A stretch of 64,000 nt of DNA. Source: an uncultured Christensenella sp. (GTDB lineage Bacteria; Bacillota; Clostridia; Christensenellales; Borkfalkiaceae). The stretch spans positions 557,384 through 621,383 of the forward strand of contig CAJUER010000001.1 in the NCBI GenBank assembly GCA_910585705.1, written 5' to 3'. A program made the position numbers and the translations under genes. The notes beneath the pieces are model-generated. The model saw nothing but the letters and a program-made list of their open reading frames with translations, was not told the origin of the DNA and did not search any database. Positions within the stretch are counted from its first letter, which is position 1, and each line of letters opens with the position of its first letter. Shown one piece after another: positions 33,578-43,514 of the stretch.

Positions 33578-34619
33578 TTAAAATTCCGTCAATCTCCTTA
33601 AACAGTTCTTTCTGCGCGTCTGCCGAATCGATACGTCTTATAATTTCTCCGTTTTTGAACAATACACAATAATCTTCCGCTCCCGCAATGCCTAAATCGC
33701 AATCCTTCGCTTCGCCCGGTCCGTTGACCACACAGCCCATAACTGCGATTTTCAACGGCTTCGAAAATTTTTCGACGTAAGCCGAAACTTTTTGCGCAAG
33801 CTCCATTGAATTCCACCTGCACCGTCCGCAAGTAGGACACGAAACGACGTCCACAAAATTTTTATCAAGCCCTACGGCGCGCAGAATACGCTTAGCCGCA
33901 ATAATTTCCTTTATAGGGTCGTCGGTAATGGAAACGCGCATAGTGTCGCCGATTCCGTTTAAAAGCAATGCGCCGAGCGCCGCGCCGGATTTGACGACTG
34001 CCATATTCTCGGTACCCGCTTCGGTTACGCCGATATGCAAAGGATAGTCGGTTTTTTCCGAAAGAAGAGTATACGCTTTTACCGTCAAAGGCACGTCGCT
34101 TGCCTTTACGGAAATTACTATTTTATCAACGCCTTCACGCTCAAGCAGCGACACGCTTTTTAATGCGCTTTCCACAAGCGCGCACTCGCTGCGCCCGTAT
34201 TTTTGGAGAAACTCCCGCTCGATACTGCCCGTATTCGAGCCGACGCGGACGGCTATTCCGTGCGATTTTATGCAGTCCGCTACGGCTTTCACTTCCTTAG
34301 CGCCGCCGATATTTCCAGGATTGATACGCACTTTATCGCAACCGTTTTCTATAGCAGAAATCGCGAGCTTATACGAAAAATGAACGTCTGCAACAAGCGG
34401 GATTTTTATTGCGGTTTTAATTGCTTTTATTGCAACTGCGTCGCTTTCATCGAGTACGGATACACGGATAATCTCGCACCCGGCTTTTTCGAGTGCGTGA
34501 ATCTGCTGTATGACCGCGTCTGTGTCCGAAGTTTTAAGCGAACACATCGACTGAATTTTTACGCTTTCGCCGCCGCCGATAAATACGCCGCCGACGTCTA
34601 TTTTTCGTGTTTTTGACAT
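33570..34619 (-). CDS. ispG: (E)-4-hydroxy-3-methylbut-2-enyl-diphosphate synthase
   Basis: 349 aa MEP-pathway enzyme, reductive dehydration of MEcPP to HMBPP with a [4Fe-4S] cluster. The TIM-barrel N-terminus starts with R-K-I-x-V-G. The cluster-binding C-terminus has CPTCGRC and GCVVNGPGEA. It shows that this organism uses the MEP isoprenoid route. Co-transcribed with the PolC-like gene. Confidence 0.96.
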   Translation of the reverse strand: MSKTRKIDVGGVFIGGGESVKIQSMCSLKTSDTDAVIQQIHALEKAGCEIIRVSVLDESDAVAIKAIKTAIKIPLVADVHFSYKLAISAIENGCDKVRINPGNIGGAKEVKAVADCIKSHGIAVRVGSNTGSIEREFLQKYGRSECALVESALKSVSLLEREGVDKIVISVKASDVPLTVKAYTLLSEKTDYPLHIGVTEAGTENMAVVKSGAALGALLLNGIGDTMRVSITDDPIKEIIAAKRILRAVGLDKNFVDVVSCPTCGRCRWNSMELAQKVSAYVEKFSKPLKIAVMGCVVNGPGEAKDCDLGIAGAEDYCVLFKNGEIIRRIDSADAQKELFKEIDGILND

Positions 34620-34630
34620 AATCTCTTTCT

Positions 34631-34664
34631 CAAAAATTCAGACAGTGATAAAGCACTGCCTGAA
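34631..34664 (-). terminator. nrdR terminator
   Basis: 11-bp stem TTCAGACAGTG/CACTGCCTGAA (34637-34647, 34654-34664) with one G-U pair on the minus strand, 6-base loop and a TTTTT tail. It separates nrdR from ispG. Confidence 0.8.
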
Positions 34665-34669
34665 AAATT

Positions 34670-35128
34670 TTACTTCTTGCCTTCCATTAAATGTTGAAGC
34701 TCTTCCAAGAAGCTGGAAATATCCTTAAACGAGCGGTACACGCTTGCATAGCGGACGTAAGCGACTTCGTCATACTTTTTAAGTTCGGTCATAACAAGCT
34801 CGCCTATGGCTTTCGAAGAAATTTCCTGCTCCATCGAATTGTAAACTTCTTTCGTTACGGCGAGCACCATTTCGTCAATGGAGTTCATCGACACGGGACG
34901 CTTTTCGCACGATTTTATAATTCCGTTCTTGATTTTCTGCGCGTCGAACGCCTGCCTTGCGCCGTTCGATTTTACTACAAGTACGGGAGTATCTTCTATC
35001 GTTTCGTAAGTAGTAAACCTTCTTCCGCAGTTAAAGCATTCGCGTCTTCTTCTTATAGTTCTTCCTTCATCGGCGGCACGGCTGTCAATAACCTTACTGT
35101 CCTCGTAACCGCAGTATAAGCATCTCAT
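34670..35128 (-). CDS. nrdR: Transcriptional repressor NrdR
   Basis: 152 aa. N-terminal zinc ribbon (MRCLYCG...CFNCGRRF) that binds NrdR boxes, then an ATP-cone (about 46-136: VVKSNGARQAFDAQKIKNGI) that senses ATP/dATP. It represses ribonucleotide reductase genes, none of which are in the window. AGAGGA precedes the start. Confidence 0.96.
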   Translation of the reverse strand: MRCLYCGYEDSKVIDSRAADEGRTIRRRRECFNCGRRFTTYETIEDTPVLVVKSNGARQAFDAQKIKNGIIKSCEKRPVSMNSIDEMVLAVTKEVYNSMEQEISSKAIGELVMTELKKYDEVAYVRYASVYRSFKDISSFLEELQHLMEGKK

Positions 35129-35191
35129 ACCTTTATCCTCTCGAATTTTTTTAATTATAACACAAAAACAAAGTTTTGTAAAACCAAAGTA

Positions 35192-38100
35192 TTATTTGAA
35201 ATAATTTACGCCGCTTACAAAAATGCGCATATCGAAATTACCCTCGTAATTCTTATACAGATTTTCGCCTATTCTTTCACTGTGTCCCATTTTACCGAAT
35301 ATTCTGCCGTCGGGCGAAGTTATTCCCTCTATCGCCCACATACTGCCGTTCGGATTGTAAGGACTCTGCATTGTGGGCTTACCCGAAAGGTTGACGTATT
35401 GCGTGGCAATCTGTCCGTTTTTACGCAGGTTTTCAAGTTCTGCGTTCGGCGCTATGAATTTACCTTCACCGTGCGATACGGGAACGGCGAATACGTCGCC
35501 GACGTTGCACGCCGAAAGCCAAGGGCTCTTGTTTGACGCAACGCGGATTTTTACCATTGTGGAAACGTGACGGGAAATATTGTTGTAAGTCAATGTAGGC
35601 GAATCGGGCGAAAGCGGAGCGACCTTTCCGTAAGGAACAAGACCGAGCTTTATAAGCGCCTGAAAACCGTTGCATATACCGAGAACAAGTCCGTCGCGTT
35701 TTTCAAGCAGGTTCATAATCCTTTCGGAGATTTCCGGATTCTTGAAAGTGGTTGCAATAAATTTGCCCGAACCGTCAGGCTCGTCGCCGCCCGAAAAACC
35801 GCCCGGAAACGCGATTATATTCGCTCTGTCTATCGCCGCTTTAATAGCATTTACACTTTCCTCTATATCGGACGAGGTGCGGTTTCTTATAACGAGAATT
35901 TCAGGCTCCGCGCCTGCAAGACGAAACGCACGAGCGGTATCCAACTCGCAGTTCGTTCCCGGAAAGGCAGGAATGAACACTTTGGGAATCGACTTTTTGA
36001 GCTGTGACGCTTTGCCTTCTTTAATCTTAAAATCGCAATCGGGAATTTCACCCTGTGCCGGCGCCGTTGCCGGAAATACAGGGAAAAGTCTGTGAATATA
36101 TGCGTAGAGCGCGTCCGTGTACTTAACGGTTTCCGTACCGACGGTAAAATCACCCGCAGCCGATACGCCGAGATATACGGCGTCAAGCCCCGTCAGCTCT
36201 CTTTCGTTCTTAGCCGAAACTATAATGTCGCCGTAATGTTCGGTAAACAGCGAAGCTTTTCCGCAAGCAAAATTGAAACCGAATCCGTTGCCGAAACAGC
36301 TTTTTGCAACAGCCGCCGCCGCGCCGCCTTTTTCAACGACGGTAGCAAACGTTATGTTGCCGTTCAAAATATTTTCGTGTACTACGGTATAAAGCTTTTT
36401 AAGGTAATCGAAGTCGGGTACGCTGCAACCGTCTTTACGCATAGGTAAAAGATACAGTCTTTCGTCCTTGCGCGTGATAACGTTTGTAATGAGCTTTGAA
36501 ACCTTTGCAGGCGCAAGCGCAAAGGATATTAACGTGGGAGGAACGTCGATATCCTCGAAAGTGCCGCTCATCGAATCCTTTCCGCCGATTGCCGCAAGTC
36601 CCAAATTCATTTGCGCGTAAAGAGCGCCCAAAAGCGCCGCAAGCGGAACGCCCCATCTGCGTTTATTATCGCGCAGGCGCATAAAGAATTCCTGCAAGGT
36701 AAGCCTTACGTCTTCATACTTTCCGCCAGCCGCCACTATTTTAGACACTGACGTCACGATAGAATATATCGCACCCGTAAACGGCGAAGACGACATAAGC
36801 TCAGGATTATATCCGTATGCGGAAACAGTGCAGTCGTCCGTTTCGCCGCCCGTTAATTTTGCCGCCATTGCGATAACCGGCGTAAGCTGGAACTTTCCGC
36901 CGAACGGCATATATACCGATTTTGCGCCGATAGTCGAGTCGAACATTTCCACAAGCCCCTTCTTCGAGCAGACGTTAAGGTCTGCCAGAGTTTGGGTAAA
37001 GTCTTTTTCAAAATCTTTACAGTCCTTCTCCTCGAAGAATGTTGTTCTGAAATCTTTTATTTCCGCGTCGGTTATCTGTTTAACTCCGTTTGTGTCCAAA
37101 AAATCGCGGGAAATATCGACGATAGGTTTCTTTTTGAAGAACATTTTCATTCTTCTGTCATCGGTAACTTTTGCAACAACCGTCGCCGAAAGATTTTCCT
37201 TTGCGGCGAGAGAGATGAATTTTTTCGCGTCATTTTCCGCAACCACTACCGCCATGCGTTCCTGCGATTCGGAAATGGCAAGCTCGGTACCCGAAAGACC
37301 TTCGTATTTTTTCGGAACCCTATCAAGCGAAATTTCAAGCCCGTCGGCAAGCTCGCCTATGGCAACCGCAACACCGCCGGCGCCGAAGTCGTTGCACTTT
37401 TTAATCATGCGCGTTGCCTCTCTGTTGAGGAAAAGCCTTTGCAGTTTCCGCTCTGTAAGCGCGTTGCCCTTCTGCACTTCCGCGCCGCAGGTCTGCACCG
37501 ATTTCACGTCGTGCGCTTTTGACGAACCTGTTGCGCCGCCGCATCCGTCCCTGCCCGTTTCTCCGCCGAGAAGTATAACCACGTCTCCTTTTTCGGGTTT
37601 TGCGCGGTATATCATATCGGATTTTGCGCCCGCGACCACGAAGCCCGTTTCGAGCCTTTTTGCCTTATAACCCTGATGGTATACTTCCTCAACCTGTCCC
37701 GTTGCAAGTCCTATCTGATTGCCGTAAGACGAGAAACCCGCCGCCGCCGTTTTGGTAATGACCCTCTGCGGCAATTTGCCCTCGAGCGTGCGCTCCAAAG
37801 GTTCGGTAGGGTCGGCGCAGCCCGTTATTCTCATAGACTGCAAAACGTAAGTTCTGCCTGAAAGCGGGTCGCGTATCGCGCCGCCCAAACAGGTTGCCGC
37901 GCCGCCGAACGGCTCGATTTCAGTAGGGTGGTTATGCGTTTCGTTTTTGAACATAACCGTGTATTTTTGTTTGATGCCGTCGATAACGGCGTCAATCTTT
38001 ATAGAACACGCATTTATCTCGTCGCTTTCGTCAAGGTTTTTAAGTTTGCCGTCTTTTTTCAGCTTCTTCGCGCCTATCGTCGCTATATCCATAAGACAGG

Positions 38101-38890
38101 GATACTTGTCCTTTCTACTTCTGTACATTTCGGCAAATAACCCTCTGTACATATCAAGAGCCTTTTGGATATGTTCGTTATCGCTGTATATTTCTATTTT
38201 TTTAAGTTCGGTCGAGAACGTTGTGTGTCGGCAATGATCCGACCAGTAAGTGTCGATAACCTTTATTTCCGTCTCGCTCGGACATCTGCCCTCTTTCTTA
38301 AAATAATCGCGCACGAAAGCAAGGTCGGCAACGGACATTGCCAGCCCCATTTGTGCGTGGTATTCTGCTATTTCGACGTCGGTGAAATTTATAAAATTTT
38401 CCACGTTCCTGACGTTTTCCGCTTCAACCGTTTCGTGTACAAGCGTGTAAGGCTTGTCAAGGCTGACCTCTTCGCTCTCTACGGGATTAATAAGATGTTT
38501 CTTTATGATTTTGAGCTGGTCGTAGCTTGCGCCTTTTACCGCATAGACAACGGCGCATTTTACGAGAGGGCGCTCCTTCTGGGTGAGAAGCTGAACGCAC
38601 TGCGCGGCGCTGTCCGCACGCTGGTCGTACTGTCCCGTAAGATAAGCAACGGCAAACACAGAATAACTGCTGTCGAATTCTACTTCCTCATAAAAAACGT
38701 TATCTACCGGCGGTTCGGAAAAAACACACGGTACGGCAGCCGCAAGCTCGTTTGCCGTTATGCCCTCTATGTCATAACGAATAAGCGTTCTGACGTCGGC
38801 AACGGAAATTTTCAATAGGTTACATATATCTTCCTTTACCTTCGCCGCCTGCAAATTATCTTTTTTTTCAACGTAAATTCTGTAAATCAT
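35192..38890 (-). CDS. purL: Phosphoribosylformylglycinamidine synthase, single-chain
   Basis: 1232 aa. Converts FGAR plus glutamine and ATP to FGAM. It is the large fused form, with an N-terminal PurS-like domain, two tandem ATP-binding AIRS-like halves (DTYWSDHCRHTTF, FKNETHNHPTEIEPFGGAAT) and a C-terminal class I glutaminase (about 980-1232; nucleophile in GICNGFQ, His/Glu in SHGEGK). Most Firmicutes use separate PurS/PurL/PurQ; the fused form is typical of many Clostridia. Last gene of the pur operon; I see no strong terminator after it. Confidence 0.96.
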   Translation of the reverse strand: MIYRIYVEKKDNLQAAKVKEDICNLLKISVADVRTLIRYDIEGITANELAAAVPCVFSEPPVDNVFYEEVEFDSSYSVFAVAYLTGQYDQRADSAAQCVQLLTQKERPLVKCAVVYAVKGASYDQLKIIKKHLINPVESEEVSLDKPYTLVHETVEAENVRNVENFINFTDVEIAEYHAQMGLAMSVADLAFVRDYFKKEGRCPSETEIKVIDTYWSDHCRHTTFSTELKKIEIYSDNEHIQKALDMYRGLFAEMYRSRKDKYPCLMDIATIGAKKLKKDGKLKNLDESDEINACSIKIDAVIDGIKQKYTVMFKNETHNHPTEIEPFGGAATCLGGAIRDPLSGRTYVLQSMRITGCADPTEPLERTLEGKLPQRVITKTAAAGFSSYGNQIGLATGQVEEVYHQGYKAKRLETGFVVAGAKSDMIYRAKPEKGDVVILLGGETGRDGCGGATGSSKAHDVKSVQTCGAEVQKGNALTERKLQRLFLNREATRMIKKCNDFGAGGVAVAIGELADGLEISLDRVPKKYEGLSGTELAISESQERMAVVVAENDAKKFISLAAKENLSATVVAKVTDDRRMKMFFKKKPIVDISRDFLDTNGVKQITDAEIKDFRTTFFEEKDCKDFEKDFTQTLADLNVCSKKGLVEMFDSTIGAKSVYMPFGGKFQLTPVIAMAAKLTGGETDDCTVSAYGYNPELMSSSPFTGAIYSIVTSVSKIVAAGGKYEDVRLTLQEFFMRLRDNKRRWGVPLAALLGALYAQMNLGLAAIGGKDSMSGTFEDIDVPPTLISFALAPAKVSKLITNVITRKDERLYLLPMRKDGCSVPDFDYLKKLYTVVHENILNGNITFATVVEKGGAAAAVAKSCFGNGFGFNFACGKASLFTEHYGDIIVSAKNERELTGLDAVYLGVSAAGDFTVGTETVKYTDALYAYIHRLFPVFPATAPAQGEIPDCDFKIKEGKASQLKKSIPKVFIPAFPGTNCELDTARAFRLAGAEPEILVIRNRTSSDIEESVNAIKAAIDRANIIAFPGGFSGGDEPDGSGKFIATTFKNPEISERIMNLLEKRDGLVLGICNGFQALIKLGLVPYGKVAPLSPDSPTLTYNNISRHVSTMVKIRVASNKSPWLSACNVGDVFAVPVSHGEGKFIAPNAELENLRKNGQIATQYVNLSGKPTMQSPYNPNGSMWAIEGITSPDGRIFGKMGHSERIGENLYKNYEGNFDMRIFVSGVNYFK

Positions 38891-38894
38891 ATTT

Positions 38895-40175
38895 TTAACC
38901 TTCGCGGTATTTTATTCCTATATCCTTGCGGTAATGCATATTATCCCAATTTATATTATCAACTGCGCAATACGCTTTTTTACGCGCCTCGTCTATATCC
39001 TTACCTTTCGCAACCACGCCGAGAACCCTGCCGCCTCCGGTTACGAGTTTTCCGTCATTTATTGCGGTACCCGCATGAATCAGCGTTGCCCCGCCTAAGT
39101 CGCCTATATTAATTTCCTTACCTTTGACGTAGCTTGAAGGATAGCCTCCGCTTGCAAGCACCACGCACACGCACGCACCGTCTTCCCATTCGATTTTTAT
39201 GTCTGACAACCGCTCTTCTGTAACCGCCTCGAATATGTCCATTAAATCGGTTTTAAGCATTGGAAGCACAACCTGCGTTTCGGGGTCGCCGAATCGCGAA
39301 TTGTATTCGACGACTTTCATTCCCTTATCGGTACGCATAAGCCCGAAGTATAAACAACCTTTAAACTTCCTGCCTTCTGCATTCAACGCTTTCATTGTGG
39401 GGATCATTATTTTTTTAAGCACTTGCTTTTCAAGTTTTTCCGTCCAGAAGGGGCAAGGCGAAAACGTGCCCATACCTCCCGTATTCAATCCCTTGTCGCC
39501 GTCTTCCGCGCGCTTATGGTCGCACGCGGTTATCATTGGAATTATTGTCTTCCCGTCGGTAAAAGCAAGAACCGAAACCTCTTCGCCCGGATTGTATTTT
39601 AAACCGCGCATGCACTCTTCGATTACTATCTTGTTACCTGCCGAACCGAAAGCTTTATCGAGCATAATTTCTTTTAAGCCTTTCTCCGCCTGTTCGAGCG
39701 TTTCGCAGATAATCACGCCTTTGCCGAGCGCAAGCCCGTCCGCTTTTAAAACCAAAGGCGCGCCTTTTTTACGGATATATTCCAAAGCGCGGTCGTAACT
39801 TTCGAATGTTTCCGAATCAGCCGTAGGAATTTTATACTTTTTCATAAGTTCTTTGGCGTAGGCTTTACTCGACTCTATGATAGCCGCAGCCTTACTCGGA
39901 CCGAAACAGCGTTTCCCGATTTCTTCGAGCGCGTCTACAATACCCGCCGCCAAAGGATCGTCCGGTGCGACTACATAATAGTCGATTTCGGGGTGTTCGA
40001 GCGCGTAGTTTTTAACGGCTTCGATATCCATATAATCGACGTCTACATTTTCTGCAATTTCAGCAGTGCCTGCATTGCCTTTCATACAATACAGCTTTTC
40101 GACGCGCTTGCTCTTTTTCAGCGCTAATAGAATTGCGTGCTCTCTGCCGCCGTTGCCTATAACCAAAACGTTCAT
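38895..40175 (-). CDS. purD: Phosphoribosylamine-glycine ligase
   Basis: 426 aa ATP-grasp enzyme making GAR from phosphoribosylamine, glycine and ATP. Motifs: GNGGREHA at the N-terminus, the PLVLKADGLALGKGV nucleotide loop, and FGDPETQ with metal ligands. Four bases separate it from purL. Confidence 0.96.
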   Translation of the reverse strand: MNVLVIGNGGREHAILLALKKSKRVEKLYCMKGNAGTAEIAENVDVDYMDIEAVKNYALEHPEIDYYVVAPDDPLAAGIVDALEEIGKRCFGPSKAAAIIESSKAYAKELMKKYKIPTADSETFESYDRALEYIRKKGAPLVLKADGLALGKGVIICETLEQAEKGLKEIMLDKAFGSAGNKIVIEECMRGLKYNPGEEVSVLAFTDGKTIIPMITACDHKRAEDGDKGLNTGGMGTFSPCPFWTEKLEKQVLKKIMIPTMKALNAEGRKFKGCLYFGLMRTDKGMKVVEYNSRFGDPETQVVLPMLKTDLMDIFEAVTEERLSDIKIEWEDGACVCVVLASGGYPSSYVKGKEINIGDLGGATLIHAGTAINDGKLVTGGGRVLGVVAKGKDIDEARKKAYCAVDNINWDNMHYRKDIGIKYREG

Positions 40176-40196
40176 TTGAAAATCCTCAAAAGTTTA

Positions 40197-41816
40197 TCAG
40201 TGTTTAAAATGTCTGTCGCCGACAAATACCATTGCGATTCCCGCTTTGTCGCAGGCTTCAACGGAATCCTTGTCTCGGATGGAACCGCCTGGCTGAATAA
40301 TTGCGGTTATTCCGGCTTTTACGCACTCTTCAACGCAATCGGAAAAAGGAAAGAATGCATCCGATGCCATAACCGAACCCTTCGCCTCGTCTGCGGCGTG
40401 AGCAATCGCCTGCTGCGCCGCCCAAATTCTGTTTGTCTGTCCCATTCCTATGCCCGTAGTTCTGCCGTTTTTGCCTATAACTATTGCGTTCGATTTTGTG
40501 TGCTTTACAACCTTCCACGCAAACAGTAAAGCTTCCGTTTCCTCTTTCGTCGGAACACGTTTTGTTACAACGCCGTTGCCGTAAACTGTTTTTTCGTTAC
40601 CGTTCGGAAGAACGGAAGTTTCAACTTTCGCCTTAGTTTTGAACAAACTTAAATCTTCACCGCAGATAAGACTTTCGTCATACTGCTGAACGAGAAGTCC
40701 GCCGTAGACTTTTTTCATATCGAAAGCCGTTTTATCGCGACGGGCGGAAATATCATCTATTTTCAAAAGACGGATATTTTTCTTTGATTTCAGAATTTCA
40801 AGCGCGCCTTCGGTATAAGCAGGCGCCATAACTATTTCGATAAATATTTTATTGATTTCTGACGCAGTTTTTTCATCAACCGTACCGTTGATTGCAAGTA
40901 TTCCACCGAACACCGAAACGGGGTCTGAATTGTATGCGCGCATATAAGCTTCGTAAATATCTTTGCCCGTACCGACTCCGCAGGGATTTGCGTGCTTGCA
41001 TGCAACCACCGCAGGGGTATCGCCGAACTCTTTTAAAAGCTCTAACGCGCCGTTTGCGTCGTTAATATTGTTGTAAGAAAGCTCTTTACCCCAAAGCTGT
41101 TCCGCCGTTGACAGCGAACCTCTCTTTTGCAGTTGCTCTTTATAAAACACCGCGCTCTGCTGGGGGTTTTCGCCGTAGCGCATATCCTGCGCTTTTTCAT
41201 AGGCAAACGTAACTTCGTCGGGAAAGGTTATGCCGAGCTGTGCGGCAAGATAATTCGAAATCAAGCTGTCGTAAACTGCGGTATGCGCAAAAACCTTGTA
41301 TTGAAGATACTTCTTCGTCTGCAAAGTTACTCCGCCGTTTGCAAGCTCGCCAAGCACCTTAGCGTAGTCTTTGGGATCGACTATGACCGCAACGTCTTGA
41401 TAGTTTTTCGCCGCCGCTCTTATCATAGTTGGGCCGCCTATGTCTATATTTTCTATACACTCGGCAAAGTCCGCACCGCGTTGCAGCGTAGCTTTGAAAG
41501 GATAGAGGTTTACACAGACTATGTCAATGGTATTTATATTGAGTTTTTCAAGCTGAGCCATATGCTCGCGATTGGAACGCATGGCAAGAAGTCCTGCGTG
41601 CACGTTGGGATGCAAGGTTTTAACCCTGCCGTCAAGACACTCGGGGAAGCCCGTAATTTCGGATATACCGATAACGTTCAATCCCGCATCCTTTAACGCC
41701 TTAGCCGTGCCGCCTGTGGAAATAATTTCAAAGCCGTTTTCAACAAGTCCTTTGCAAAACTCGACTACTCCGGACTTATCCGACACGCTGACAAGCGCCC
41801 TCTTTTTCATCTTCAT
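40197..41816 (-). CDS. purH: Bifunctional AICAR transformylase/IMP cyclohydrolase
   Basis: 539 aa, last two steps to IMP. The N-terminal MGS-like cyclohydrolase domain (about 1-200) has SVSDKSGVVEF and ISTGGTAKAL. The C-terminal transformylase domain has the catalytic KHANPCGVG and the late GGSIRDKD. GGAGGA lies five bases before the ATG at 41816. Confidence 0.96.
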   Translation of the reverse strand: MKMKKRALVSVSDKSGVVEFCKGLVENGFEIISTGGTAKALKDAGLNVIGISEITGFPECLDGRVKTLHPNVHAGLLAMRSNREHMAQLEKLNINTIDIVCVNLYPFKATLQRGADFAECIENIDIGGPTMIRAAAKNYQDVAVIVDPKDYAKVLGELANGGVTLQTKKYLQYKVFAHTAVYDSLISNYLAAQLGITFPDEVTFAYEKAQDMRYGENPQQSAVFYKEQLQKRGSLSTAEQLWGKELSYNNINDANGALELLKEFGDTPAVVACKHANPCGVGTGKDIYEAYMRAYNSDPVSVFGGILAINGTVDEKTASEINKIFIEIVMAPAYTEGALEILKSKKNIRLLKIDDISARRDKTAFDMKKVYGGLLVQQYDESLICGEDLSLFKTKAKVETSVLPNGNEKTVYGNGVVTKRVPTKEETEALLFAWKVVKHTKSNAIVIGKNGRTTGIGMGQTNRIWAAQQAIAHAADEAKGSVMASDAFFPFSDCVEECVKAGITAIIQPGGSIRDKDSVEACDKAGIAMVFVGDRHFKH

Positions 41817-41828
41817 AAATTCCTCCGT

Positions 41829-42446
41829 TCAGTTTATCGTGACTTTTCTGCCCTGTTTTTCAATTTTTCCTTCGCACAGCTTTTTAACGCAATACGGAAG
41901 TAATTTGTGTTCTTCTTCGAGTATACGGGTTTGAAGGCTTTCCTCTGTATCGTCGTCTTTTACCTCTACCGCCGTCTGCGCGATAATTGCGCCGCCGTCG
42001 GGCACTTCGTCGACAAAATGAACGGTACAGCCCGAAACTTTCGCTCCGTAATCTATGACGGCTTTATGCACTTTTTTGCCGTAAAAGCCTGCGCCGCAAA
42101 ATGCGGGAATAAGCGAAGGGTGAATATTTATAATCCTATCCTTAAAACTGTTTATAAAACTCGCGGGAATAATATTGAGCCAACCAGCAAGCACAACGTA
42201 GTCAACCCTGTGCATATTGAGAAGATACGCAAGCGCGGAATACATTGCTTCCAAATCGGGATAATCGCTTTTACAAAAAACCGCCGTCTGTATACCGTGA
42301 CGCTCGGCGCGCTCAATTGCGCCTATTCCTTTTTTCGACGCAACGAGAAACTCTATTTCGCAAAACTTCGATTTTTCGTTTGCGTCTATTATCGACTGAA
42401 AATCCGTTCCGCCGCCGGAAGCGAATACAACAATGCGCTTCATCAT
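41829..42446 (-). CDS. purN: Phosphoribosylglycinamide formyltransferase
   Basis: 206 aa, adds a formyl group from 10-formyl-THF to GAR. Starts MMKRIVVFASGGGTDFQ; the active-site segment NIHPSLIPAFCG contains the catalytic His, and a conserved Asp lies in FVDEVPDGGAI. The start is the ATG at 42446, which overlaps the purM stop; a longer upstream extension lies inside purM and is not credible. Confidence 0.94.
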   Translation of the reverse strand: MMKRIVVFASGGGTDFQSIIDANEKSKFCEIEFLVASKKGIGAIERAERHGIQTAVFCKSDYPDLEAMYSALAYLLNMHRVDYVVLAGWLNIIPASFINSFKDRIINIHPSLIPAFCGAGFYGKKVHKAVIDYGAKVSGCTVHFVDEVPDGGAIIAQTAVEVKDDDTEESLQTRILEEEHKLLPYCVKKLCEGKIEKQGRKVTIN

Positions 42447-43462
42447 ACTAACTTCACTCCGCTTCCTTTTACCGTTCTGCCTATGACAGCGCAACTTTCC
42501 CCCGTAGCTTCGAGTTGTGCAATCGTTGCTTTAACGTCCTTTTCCGCAATGCATACGACCATACCTATGCCCATATTGAAAGTGTTATAAATCTGTTCGT
42601 CTGAAATTTCCGCGCGGTTTTGCATTACCTTGAAAATTGTAGGAACCTCGTACGAGTTTTTGACTATCTCACATCCGATGCCTTCGGGAAAAATGCGCGG
42701 AATATTCTCGATAAATCCGCCGCCCGTAATATGTGCGATGCCCTTGACCTTAACTTTTTCCACAAGAGCGAGAATGCTTTTAACGTAAATTTTGGTAGGA
42801 GTTAAAAGCAAGTCTATGGGCTTTGCTTTAAGCTCTTCGTCATACTTTTCAAGCACGGAAATATCTTCGCCGAAAAGTTTTCTTACAAGCGAGTAACCAT
42901 TTGAATGGATACCCGACGACTTAATGCCGATAAGCACGTCGCCTTCCTTTATGGCGCTTCCGTTTATGATCTTATTTTTATCGACCACGCCTACGGCAAA
43001 ACCGGCAATATCATAATCGCCGTGAGGATAAAAGCCGGGCATTTCCGCCGTTTCTCCGCCGATGATAGCCGCGCCGGACTGACGGCAGCCTTCGGCAACG
43101 CCCGAAACTATTGTGGCAACTTTTTCGGGGTTAAGGTTACCGCTTGCAATATAATCAAGGAAAAACAGGGGTTTTGCGCCCTGACATACAATATCGTTTA
43201 CGCACATTGCAACCGCGTCGATACCTATCGTGTCGTGCTTGTCCGCAATTATTGCATATTTGAGTTTTGTGCCAACCCCGTCGGTACCCGCAACGAGCAC
43301 GGGTTCTTCCATGCCTTTGGGCATACTGAAAAATCCGCCAAACGAGCCTAAATCACCGAGAACGCCGTTCGTATAAGTGGATTTTACATGTTCTTTCATA
43401 AGCTGAACGGCTTTATAGCCCCTTTCTACGTCTACGCCGCTGTCCTTGTATGATATAGCCAT
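42443..43462 (-). CDS. purM: Phosphoribosylformylglycinamidine cyclo-ligase
   Basis: 339 aa, makes AIR from FGAM. Typical opening SYKDSGVDVERGYKAV, then AGTDGVGTKLK and GGETAEMPGFY. The ATG/TGA overlap with purN couples them. Confidence 0.96.
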   Translation of the reverse strand: MAISYKDSGVDVERGYKAVQLMKEHVKSTYTNGVLGDLGSFGGFFSMPKGMEEPVLVAGTDGVGTKLKYAIIADKHDTIGIDAVAMCVNDIVCQGAKPLFFLDYIASGNLNPEKVATIVSGVAEGCRQSGAAIIGGETAEMPGFYPHGDYDIAGFAVGVVDKNKIINGSAIKEGDVLIGIKSSGIHSNGYSLVRKLFGEDISVLEKYDEELKAKPIDLLLTPTKIYVKSILALVEKVKVKGIAHITGGGFIENIPRIFPEGIGCEIVKNSYEVPTIFKVMQNRAEISDEQIYNTFNMGIGMVVCIAEKDVKATIAQLEATGESCAVIGRTVKGSGVKLV

Positions 43463-43514
43463 TATTTAACTCCTTTCAGTAGTTTTAATATTTTTAATTT
43501 GAACGTTCGCCGAA

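Noticed and set aside
36828..37670. Long plus-strand frame of 280 codons inside purL
   Set aside because: Ser/Phe-rich antisense shadow of a highly conserved gene; no promoter or ribosome site.
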